From Cryphonectria parasitica EP155 (lineage: Eukaryota; Ascomycota; Sordariomycetes; Diaporthales; Cryphonectriaceae): DNA of 64,000 bases. The stretch's first letter is position 1; every line of letters begins with the position of its first letter. Below the pieces are notes generated by a model, which saw only the letters and a list, made by a program, of their open reading frames with translations, had not been told where the DNA came from and searched no databases. The stretch is from the NCBI RefSeq assembly GCF_011745365.1, contig NW_024468909.1:744001-808000 (forward strand). The letters are read 5' to 3'. Made by a program: the position numbers and the translations under genes. Of the stretch, positions 35,172 through 45,726 are shown one piece after another.

Positions 35172-38100
35172 GACATACAAGATCCGAATGGGAGATGGTT
35201 ACTTATTCTTTTCTTCCTTGAGCTTTGTGGACATTCATCGAGGGCGTTTTGCCGGGCCCTTGTACATAACACCACTCTTGTCAGCTTGTGAGGGCCGAGG
35301 AGGAGTCGGGCAAGACAAGGAGCAGGGTGCGACGAGTTTGTTTCTTTGTTGTTTACTGGATTTTTTCACACTTTGGACATACAAGGTAGTCCGATGCGAC
35401 ACAAAGAGGACAAAGGAATATTTCCGAGCAGCTGCACATCCTGGGTGCTTTTTCTCTTCTCCTTTTCTTTTTTTTTTTTTTTTTTTTCCCTTCTTTTTTT
35501 CTCAACCGGCCCCTCCATCGGGCGTAATGCCTCTCTATTGGTCAGAATGAGGAGAGGGGGGGGGGGGATTTGGCAAGCATGTTGCAACAGTGTGTGAAGA
35601 CAAAAAGAATTGCATGTGTTGTATTTCTAGAGGTTGCACCGGTACACACATAAGTGCGTAAATGCATTTCCTCATCATCACGACGCCCGGGGGGGGGGGG
35701 GTCGTTGAAATAATATCCTCAATGTCAGACGAAATATTGTATCGTCCCGTCTAACAGACAATCTTGTCGGTAGGAGTGTTTGTGTCAACTCCTCTTGACT
35801 ACGTACTTGTGTGCTTGAGCAGCCCCAATTCCCGAAGCAAAGGCCGAACGTGTGGATGTCTGGAGGAAGAAACGCGGGAAGCAGCCAAAACGAGCCAACA
35901 GCTAACCACAAATGCTGATTTTGGTTTCCTTTTGTCCTTTCTGATTTTTCTATACCACCAAGTCAAGGGCGAACGAGGGTCGTAGAGGTAGACAAATCAT
36001 TATGCTGCGCCCTTCGTTGTCACGCGCACACGTCGATCGATCGTCTATCGAAAAGGGGAGGGGGAAAGGAGGCAGTCTTAGCTTTGACCGACTCGTAAGG
36101 TCCGTCGAAATATGTGATATATCGCCGTCGTGGTGGTGGAGGTAGTGTAGAAGAAATACACTAGCTGTAAAGAATTGGGATGGAGGGGGGAGGGGCCTCG
36201 TCATCCTTTCTGCTGGCGACGAGGCGCCGTATTACCCTATTTGGTAGGGATTTACCTGAATCGTACTTAACCTGCCGCTCGGCATTGGTGAGCGTGGGTG
36301 GTGGTGTGTGTGTAAGCATGCATGTTGTGTGTGTCTGTACATATGTATGGGTGGGTGGGGGGCTTTAATGGATTGGACGACAGGCGGTAAACTTTTTCTT
36401 CTTTCTTTCTTCTCAGAGTACCCACTCTTGGTAATTATGCATACACCGAGACCGCCTAACTACAGAGAACCGGAGGAAAAGAACGAGAAGAGGAAGAGAA
36501 AAGTTACATCACATAATGTTGATCTTCTCTCAACGGGTTAATTTAAAGAGGTGTACTGGGCCAAACGTCGCTTGGGCAGCATAGACAGATTTACGCAGTA
36601 TGAGCCCAGGGCACTTAATGTCGTCTAGTCGACAGAGCGAACTCAGGTGATAGAAGAAGAAGGGGGAGGGGGGGTCAACAAACGAGGCTGAGAGGCTGAG
36701 CACCCACCCCAGCATCCCCAGCCATTGATCGTTTGCGGTGGGGGATCTTCCGACCGACGTTCGACAGGTTGGATTAGGCACCTAGACCTGACAGGAAGAT
36801 CGATCGATTGATTCTCTGTGGTTTGTGGTATGGCCGATCTGTTCCATTGGTTCTTTGCTTCGGCAGCCTACCATAGTACACTCTGAATAGGCTAGTTTCC
36901 TTTTTCTTTCTCCCCGTCCTTTTTTTTTTCTTTCTCTCTCCATTAATTTTTCCCCCATCATTCCCCACCTTTTCTTCTTCCCAGGTAGTAGGCCTGCTTT
37001 GAGGTCGCCATGGGAAGCATGGAAAGAGGGGGGAGGGGCTTAGATTCATTGAGTCTCTGGAAAGGCAAGGCAGATGCTGGGCTGTGTGGCGCTTTCTTCA
37101 AGCCTCATTGTGAATATCTCTACCTGTATGCCTGAAGAGTTTCCGGGCTGCAGAAATCCTCGTTGATTCATCCTGACAAGGTGCCTCATCTTGGCTTCTT
37201 GAAGAGCAAGTACATAATTCAAATGCAATCGAGCCCTCAAGTGACTTTTAGGCTAATAAGGTACGGAGGTTGGAGATGCATTGCAACTGGCAAGTAAAAG
37301 GAACAAGAGGAGGAAAGCAGTCATGTTTCTTCATGGCAGACAGGCGTGTATGATAGTGTGGCTGCAGCAAGCGCTGCACTACCTTGTCCTGAGAGAATGA
37401 GAGAGACATGGGTTTGGAAGATTGTGGCAAATGTCCATGTCAGTGTCACGGAGACAATGGCTGAATGGCATTGAAGAATTAAGCGCAAGAATAGGGAGCG
37501 GGTACAGGCCTTGGCACAGTGGCTGACAGGGCCACTACTATAGCATTGTGCATGCATGCCACTATAGCGCCACTGTAACTGTTGTGGATATACATTACTA
37601 CGGACAGCGGTTCAGTGGTGCAGTGAGCAAGGAGGCTCAAATAACGGTTGAGAAAACGCTAACCAAGCTTGGTAGTACCTGGTCTAACCGCCCTCTCACC
37701 CCTGTTGGGGTATCCTGCTCAGGGGGCCGGGGCAAGCCACCATGTACTATCATAGTACAGTCCCAGGCGCATTTTCTAGTTGCGGAGAGGCAAGGAGAGG
37801 AGGAGGCGGGGGCAACAACCACTCACCCTCTAGGATCCACCACCACCACTGCGCTGCATTGCACTTGCACTGCCCTGCCCTGCCCTGCCCGACCCTATCC
37901 TTGCAACACCGCATTACCACTGCGCTGGTGCTGGACCGTACTACGGTGCTGTACTCACCCTCTGCAAAGCCGTCACAGCACACATGCCCATACAGCAAAC
38001 ACATCATTTCTCATCATCATCACCACCATCAACAACACCACCACTGCCACCTTCAATTGCCCTCAGTCAACAGGACAGCAATAACCTTCCTCCCCCTCCC

Positions 38101-39180
38101 ACCTCCACCTCCTCCACTGGCCACTTGTCACCTCCTATTGTATCAATCACCTTTTCTTTTGTCTTGTCTTGTTTGATCTTGTGGCCAATTCCCCTCCTGA
38201 CCCAGGCCAATTCGGCCTTGTCTTTTGCGGACCCGCGACTCAAGGCTGCTCCACCTGCTTCGCGATATTGTCCTGCTGCGTCCTAGCTTTGTCCCAGACA
38301 CAACACGGCATTCTCATCCCAACTCATTTCAACAATATCATCCCAGGGCCAGACACAGCACCATCAGAGACAAGAGCCCATTACGCCTTCCTGGCTCTTT
38401 CTTTCTCCCTCTCAGTCTGGCTGCCTCTCCTCTCCTCGCTCCCTCTCGTCCTTACATTACTCCTCGCCACAGCTCGACACCCATTCGGTTCCACCACTCG
38501 CGCTCTTTCTCCCCCTCCCTCTCTCCCTGAACGGACCCTGGGCCTGGGCAAGAATCTCCACTGTCGACAACGAGACGACAAGAAAGGTCCTCTGGAACAT
38601 TCGCCCCAGTAGCACAAGGCAAGGCACAGGGGGACGGGACCGCCACTGTCAACCTGTCTTGCTTTCCGGTGACACTGCGCTCTCAGCCTGATCTACCCTG
38701 CAAAACGGGCCCAGCCCAGACCAGATCACCGTCCCTGTGCTACGCGACACTCTTGTAGCCGGCTGTGGATCTCTGTGCACGCTTGGCCCCCCGTGGTGGC
38801 CGTGCTTGCTCACCAAATTGCTGTCGGCGCTCTGGGCTTTGACGGGCTAAGCGTCGTGTGCGTGCGGATCGCTTCTTTTATGGCACAGCAGCCGAACCTT
38901 TAACAAAACCCACCCGCCTCCATCCGCCCAAAGTACACGAACCACCTCGAAATCTCCGGCCACTGCGGGTACTCGCCGCCCCGACAACAACACCGACTTT
39001 GAATTGCTGCCTCCCAAGAAGACCCGGCCGCCTCGTGCCGAGCTTCACAGACCTTGCTTGGCCTTGCTCTCGCTCTCTCTCTCTCTCTCACACACACCCT
39101 TTCACTCCCACACCCTCTGAGCCACCCCCGCGATCTTGGACGAACAGACACATCCGCCCACTCACGTCCAATCCTCGACC
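35172..39180. other. 4-kb gene-free region upstream of STE50
   Basis: No ORF with recognisable composition. It holds a 20-base T-run (35468-35487), a 13-base G-run (35689-35701), a GT-rich stretch (36299-36363), repeated CCCTG units (about 37872-37891) and a pyrimidine-rich block from about 37980 to 39180 with a (CT)n run at about 39067-39090. The last resembles long fungal 5' leaders, so STE50 probably has an extended promoter and leader. An unannotated noncoding transcript is possible. Confidence 0.45.
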
Positions 39181-40806
39181 ATGAGCTTCAACCAGGGGAC
39201 GGCCTACGCCGAGTCCGACGCCGACGATGAGTACGAACGTGACCTCCACGAGAGCTCTCCCGTAGATGCTACCGATGCCTCCTTCTCCCCGACCGACTCG
39301 GACCCCCCATCAAACGAACACACACCCACGACCTACGGTTACCGGTCGAGCGCAGACCGCCTGCCCGAGACAATTATAACAGAATGGACTGCCGAGGAGT
39401 GTGCCGACTTCATTGCGACCATCGGGCTACAGCAGTACTCGGATCGATTCATAGGTGCGTGACCAGCTGGCCCCACATGCATATAATTGCTGAACACAGG
39501 AATATACTGATGATATGGGGAGTTGCACCCTGAACAGAGAACGAGATTGTTGGCGAAGCTCTGGTGGCCTTGCTACACGACGACCTCAAGTCCATGGGCA
39601 TTTCCAGTGTTGGACACAGGTTGACCATCCTCAAGAGCGTTTACGATGTAAAGAAGGCACAGGACGTGCCTTTAGAGAGCGATCATTATGTACCCTTGTG
39701 TAGGTCAAGATCGAGTTCTGAACCAGCTCTCAGGCACCTGAGAGACGCATGTGAGCACCCTACTGATGTTGTCTTTTGCAGCTGCCGACGCCGAGGCCCA
39801 ATATGCTACCGCGACCCTGAAGGACATCAGACACCTGGTGGAACAATTAAGACTACGAGATGAGCGAATGAACCTTTTCGAGCAAGACTTCAGGAGGTTA
39901 AGCGAAGATTTCCGGAGGCTACGAGAAGACATGCTACCAGCCCTGCGCCTTGCCAAAGATGCGGCACAACCTCTGCCACACGTCAGCAATGGCTACGACA
40001 CGACCGTGTCCCCACCAGCGCCCACACCGTCCACAAGTAGTCAGTCTGGCGGAGGACTTAAGCGGCAGTACTCCACCAAGAAGATCATCCTGGGGACTAC
40101 GCCTAAGGCGACCTCCCCCTCCCACCAGCAGACAAGCCACGACCGAGGCCTAGTGGAGCAGACCCTGGATCCGTCCAGCGCTGCCGAGAGGGCAGTGCTA
40201 TCCTCATCACACCTGGCCGCCATGAACGGAGCCGGCGGCCCGAGTGCAGTCTCGCCGGGCTACCCATCACCCAATATACCCTCACCAACCTCTCCACCAA
40301 GTGTCGGTGGAACCACCTTAGCTTCACGATCCTACCGTGCCGACCAGCCCACGCCTTCCAGCCGCTCGACCTTTTCCCAGTCCGAACACAATTACGATCC
40401 CCCCCGCGAGAAGCCACCGGCACCACGACGAGGCCAGACACCCGCCCCTGACACGCCGAGCAGCAGCTCCGTCGAGATTTTCAAGTCCTTCCGCGTGAGC
40501 CTCGACGACCCATGTTACAAGGTCTTACCAGCAGCCCTCAAGAAATACCAGATCAACGCACCGTGGGACCAGTATGCGTTGTACATTGTGTATGGCGACC
40601 AGGAGCGCTGTCTAGGCCTTGAGGAGAAACCGTTGATACTGTTCAAACAGCTGGACAAGGAGGGCAAGAAGCCCATGTTTATGCTGCGAAAAACGAACAA
40701 CGCGCATGTGGACATATCGGGTGAGGCGCCGGGGAGCGCTGGACTGGGATCTGCCAGCGCAAGGGGCGCAGCGACAGGCTATGATCCCCCAGGTGGCATC
40801 ATATGA
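39181..40806 (+). CDS. STE50: Ste50-type MAPK cascade adaptor (SAM and Ras-association domains)
   Basis: Three exons: 39181-39454, 39538-39699 and 39782-40806 (486 residues); introns are 83 and 82 nt. The SAM domain (about residues 66-135) begins WTAEECADFIATIGLQQYSDRF, continues in exon 2 with ENEIVGEALVALLHDDLKSMGI and ends GHRLTILKSVYDVK. A short coiled coil (LKDIRHLVEQLRLRDERMN) follows, then a Ser/Pro-rich linker with many potential SP/TP sites. The C-terminal RA domain is at about 375-460 (VEIFKSFRVSLDDPCYKVLP..MFMLRKT). Ste50 binds the MAPKKK Ste11 through SAM and Ras/Cdc42-type signals through RA, feeding pheromone, filamentation, osmotic and, in plant pathogens, infection pathways. 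The start context (CGACCATGAGC) is good. Confidence 0.9.
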
Positions 40807-42619
40807 GGAGCGTCGGGGGTTGAGACGTGACCGAAAGAGAATATCAGGCTGAGAGCCAGGACGGCAGATCCTGGATCGCTACAAAGCTGCTCGAGATCGA
40901 CAGACGAGAAGAAGCACGCTACTCTGGGCAATACCGACGACGTTCTGACCCATGTGATGCTTCTCGCATCGTCAGGCCGTCGATTCGCGAAAGTACGGAA
41001 CAGCACCGTCGCACTGGATCGAGAATGTGGAATGTCATGCCGGACGCCTCTGGGCACCGTATACAAGGGGACCAAAAAGGGTTATGTTCAATTAAGGCTG
41101 GTACGATATGGAGGCCAGCTCTTTTTCGTCTGTCTGGAGCTTGGGTATCACCTCCAGCGGTTTGGATCGTGTGTGGGATCCGCCATTTGTTGTTTTACTT
41201 TTTATTTTCTTCTTCTCCATTTGAATCTGTATTTCTCCTTGTTGCTTCAGGTATTGTGTTGACTTTGATATGTGAGAACACGGGAAATGCTGTTGATGTC
41301 GTTCTGTCTTGCAGCGGCGACGAGCTGGAAAGGAGAGAGGGGTACATTTTCTCGAATTTCTTCTTCATCCACATCTTCTTGGGCTTTTACTCCCGGTCAA
41401 AATACTACTTGCACCACCTCACCCCGCCTTTGGCATATCTCCAAAAACTTGGCTGCTGTGTTTGCTAAAAACTCCTTCGGGTCCGGAATGTGAAAGAGGG
41501 GGGTGGGGGACACACACAGGACAGTCCGGTTATGGCTTTCTGTCTAGCTTGATAAGGCCCAATTTCTATTGTGGCCTGGTCTCAACTGACGAGGCACTGT
41601 TACTTCTTCCTTAGCTCAGGTGGTGTGTGTGTGTGCAGAGATCAGGAGACCTTCACAGGAAAGTCTCAGAATCTCGATCAGGGCCTGTGTGGTTTTAGCG
41701 GCAATCTTGGTTTTCTTCCTACAGGCTTCCCCGCTCATCCATTTGCATCGCATATATGTGTCTGTATTGCTTAGATATTCAGTGGCATGGTGAGGAGAAG
41801 ATAGGCCACACATGTGACAATGGACAAATTGTTAGGGCATTGCTTCATTTTCTATTTTGTGTACAGTGTGCGTGTGTGCGTCCGGCCGTGCCGTGCCGTG
41901 CCGTGTGTGCGTTGCGTGTGGCTTGCAGAAATAGATCTATTTCTGCAGGTTGATTGAAAAAATTGATGCTAATGTGCTGTCTACTGATGTAGTAGTCCGT
42001 ACAACATTCCCTCTAATGAAGGAAAAGAAAAGGAGACCTACCCCATGCGGCCCCATCCTCCCGCCATGCCCCAAGGAACTGAAAGAGGATGCCCCACCAG
42101 CGATCAGACGATCTCGCCTCCGAGGAAAAAGTAAAGAAGAGAAAAAGGAGAAGAGGTAAAACCAAATGACGAAGTGAAATGAAGGAGAGTGAGAGAAAGA
42201 ATGTGGCTGGCGGGGAAGAACGCCTAGTTATGGGTAAATGTCGTTCAACGTTTTCCCGAGACTTTTCAATAGACTTTTCTTGGTCCCGAACTTGGCTGGT
42301 TCATGGTCCCGATATTCCTTCCCGCTATTGCACCCCCAGAAGCAAAAACCAGAATTACAAAGGTGACAAAAGACAGCAGAGCCATCCATGGCTCCGCTGC
42401 TGTAGCGCACGACGGCTTTGCAGGTGTTCTTCGGCCTTGGAGGGCGCGCATGGGCACCTAAGGCAGAGTAACATGAAGCGGCTTTGGTGTGCTAGCGCCT
42501 TTCGCTCGAAGAATTCATGTGCTGGTGATGGATTCGGCTTGCTCGAGGTTGTTGCCATACACATTAAAAGTGATACTCAGGCTCCATTCAGTAATATGGT
42601 CGTTTTCACCCCAACCTCC
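40807..42619. other. Convergent intergenic region between STE50 and the DUF4211 gene
   Basis: No supported gene in 1.8 kb. It holds a GCCGT tandem (four units, about 41885-41905) and, 20 bases on, a perfect 24-bp palindrome (41924-41947). Both 3' UTRs should end in this region. Confidence 0.5.
41924..41947. repeat. Perfect 24-bp palindrome between convergent genes
   Basis: The half TGCAGAAATAGA is followed with no spacer by its exact reverse complement. It can form a 12-bp hairpin in RNA from either strand or a cruciform in DNA. Confidence 0.9.
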
Positions 42620-44780
42620 CTAATACCTCCTCCGAGCAACCTTGGTGGTGTCCTTGGTCCGAGCCGTCTCGATGGTCGTCTTAAAATCCATAAAAAGGTT
42701 CTTGATGATGTCGTTCTCGTCCCAACCATCAACGAGCTCATCGGCCAACTTTTGACGCTTCTTCGCCTTCATTCTGTCTCGTTCCAGAATCCTCTCCTCC
42801 TCCAGCCAGCCCTCGGTGTCCAGGCGCATCTCAACCCAGTCGCGTAGCGCGGACTTCCAGTGGATGAGACCGTGGGCTGTCTCGGCGTTGGCGTTGCAGG
42901 TCGTGCCGACGAGGAACTCTTCTTCTTCAGGTGGAATGGGGTTTCCATCGGCATCTACAGTACATAGTTCAGTATCAGCACTCCATAACGCATACGCATG
43001 CCCGAAAACACGTTCTGGAGATGCTCTTCTCTGTGTAAATTGCAGGATAGGGTAGCTTACCGCGATCAACGTCATCATCCTCGTCATCGGAATCACTCTC
43101 AACCTCGTCCAATGTCCTGATATCATAGGCCTTCCCCTGAAAACTGATACTCCATGTAGCAGGATGACCCGACCGGCCACACGCCTGACAGTTTTCGTAC
43201 TCAATGCCGAGGGGGCCGGCGTCGACCTTTGTCTGCACAATGTACGGGCGAGCCCTCAACGCCTTGTAGAAATCAGGCCTCCATACACTTGAGACGAATT
43301 TTGAGTTGGCTAGACCCGTGACTTCGTCACTGAGACGTCGCCATGCCGTTGCGTATACCTCATTGTCCCTGTCAAAGGCAGGGTTGATCTTGCGGTGTAC
43401 CAGCCACTCGACGGCATCCCTGAAGTGTGCCTTTAGAGGTTTTCGAGACGCGCGGGTGAACTCCAGAGGGATCAGGTGCAGCGCCTCGTCGGGAACACCC
43501 AGCGTGTCGTCATCATCATCGATGAAATCCTCATCATCGCTGTTAGCGTCTTCGTCGAGAGGAACCGACTTTGTAGCTTTCTGCCGCTTCTTTGCCTTCT
43601 TGGAATGCTTATTGGCGGCTGCCTCCACCTCCGGCTCAGACTCATCATCGAACACCTCGAGAACCTGATGATCAGAATCGGTGTCGTAGAGGGCGCCCTC
43701 CTCATCGTCGTCCTCGCTGGGGGTGAGGTCATCCATCTTGAGATCTTTTTCGCCTGCTCTTCGGCGTCGAAGGAGCTCCAGCTTCTTGTCCTTCTCAGTG
43801 CGATGACTCCTGCGCGCCCTCGACCTCGTGCCCCTGGCTGTTGAAGTAGGCGACGTGGACACTCGCTGCTTAGAAGATGACTTGCCTCTTGACTTGGTCT
43901 GCACCACAGCAGAATCTACGTCATCGGAGTCTGGACTGACAGCTGCAGCTCTATTCTTGGCAAGCCTCCGTCTCTTGGCCGGTGTTTGGATCTCCTCATC
44001 CTCGTCTTCATCCTCGTCTTCATCCTCGATATCGATGACCTGCCGACCTCTCCGGCTAGGCATACTTGACCGCGGTGTGGCTAGTGGCTGGTCATCGTCA
44101 GGATCGTCCTCAACCGCGGCTTGGTTTGGCAGAGACTGAGACGACCGGACGTTCGCCTCCGGCTCCTCGCCGCACTCGTCGTCGCTTGCACTAGACTCGT
44201 CCTCGTCACTGTCTTTGGAGATCACCACCACCTGGCTTGCTCGAGCTTGTCGAGGAGTCTCTGGCCTCAGCGGGCCTTCGCCGTCGCTGTCACTAACGCC
44301 TCCATCTTCCTCAACTGGGGTCTCTGAGTCACTGCTCACGAGCACAACATGACGACTTCCATTTGTAGATTTCAGCATGAAATGAGACGAAGGTCTATTG
44401 CGAGCAGCTTGTCGGCCTCCTGAATCGGTTTTACTGGTGGGACTGGGTACTGGCTCATCGTGATCTTCCATGGCTTTCTGCTGTCCAAACAATTTCTTGC
44501 TCGTACTGTTCTCCATCGATGCCTCCAAAGTCTGCTGTCTGGCAGACTTCTTCTTTCGCCCTACTTTACTCGAGCAAATAGAGAGATTTCTGCTGGGGCT
44601 GCCCTCCTGAATCTTGCTCGGCGAAGAGAACCTAACCCCGGCTGGAGAAAGTCCGATGCCTGGTAGTGGCGAGCTGCTCGCGCCAGTAGCACCTGAAGAT
44701 GCGGCGACGGGCTCAAAGGTGAGCTTCTGCTGCTGCTGCTGCTGCTGCTGCGCCTTGCGGCCTCGTTTGCGGGACGCCAT
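42620..44780 (-). CDS. DUF4211-domain nuclear-type protein, acidic and polyQ-rich
   Basis: Two exons on the minus strand, 44780-43061 and 42954-42620 (684 residues); the 106-nt intron joins DDDVDR to DADGNPIPPEEEE. The first 430 residues are disordered: an eight-Gln run near the start, Ser-rich stretches, repeated acidic blocks (EDEDEDEDEDEE near 250) and basic patches (AKRRRLAKNR), a composition usual for chromatin proteins. The fungal DUF4211 domain (about 430-640) reads HLIPLEFTRASRKPLKAHFRDAVEW in part, KINPAFDR, SSVWRPDFYKALRARPYIV and CQACGRSGHPATWSISFQGKAY; the CxxC pair and a later HW/Cys-containing segment could bind zinc. The C-terminus is helical (ERILERDRMKAKKRQKLADEL). Its molecular function is not known to me; nuclear location is inferred. 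Confidence 0.75.
44729..44752. repeat. CTG/TGC trinucleotide run coding for polyglutamine
   Basis: Minus-strand CAG codons give eight Gln at about residues 11-18 of the DUF4211 protein. Confidence 0.85.
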
Positions 44781-45726
44781 CCCAAGGTCTAGATCAGTTG
44801 GTGGTGGGATTGAGACTTGTCGCAGCGGTTGGCTGCGTGATTGATTCTAGTCAGAGGCTGAAAGTGGGGGGAGGGAAAGTAAAACCATCGACGGTACCGA
44901 GCGCAAAGTCGCAATAGGAAGGAAGGAAAAAGAAAATCCCTCCTACTTCTTGATTATGAGCTGTTCAAGAAAAGATACAGAAGGAAGGGATGTGCTTATG
45001 AAGCTGCTTCTCTGTTGTCAAGACGATCAGAATTGTCATGGCAAAAGGTAGAGGCAGGTTGGGATCGTTTCGCTTCTCAAAGACACTTCCAAGGCAGCCA
45101 CAGGGCCGTGTAGAAGAGTCCAGAGACCGCACACAGGCAAGAGGCCAGGCCGCCTGAATCAGTCAGAAACAAGAATCTCAGTTTTGAGAGTGGATGTTGA
45201 TGGAAGAAGTCTCGGTGATTCCGCAAGCTGCCGAGACTGCCTTCCCAGATGCCCGAGTTGGACCCTGAAAGAGGCGACGCGCTACCGTTAAAGTGTTTCC
45301 TCAACAAACGCGTTGGTGCACGGACCACTCAACCGCTCCCATTAGGTCATACCTTCCTCTTCGAGAGTGACGAGAAGGCACGAACTCAAAAAAGTCATAA
45401 CAACTCGCCGCAACATGACAATGGTGGCGCAGTCTAAATACGGAGTACTTTCTCTACACGAATATGCACTGCCAAAAGGAATGTATTGTCTTTTTTTCTG
45501 TTAAGATACTACAAGAGACCACCGTGGTATCTGAAGCCTTTCCAAAATGCTTTGTAACCAGATTGTCCAGAGGAGACATGCCAGACTTTGGGTACATAGA
45601 AGTAAACACCGAGCCCGTGCTTGCACCTCTCCAAGAAAAGTTCAACAAGACATACGCCCCCTAGAGCAAAGAAATATATCATGATCACTAGTTGGTTCAC
45701 CATCTGCGCAATATTGGAACGGGCTT
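44781..45726. other. Spacer between two minus-strand genes
   Basis: Promoter of the DUF4211 gene and 3' UTR of the gene ending at 45727. Only short ORFs without family features. Confidence 0.5.
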
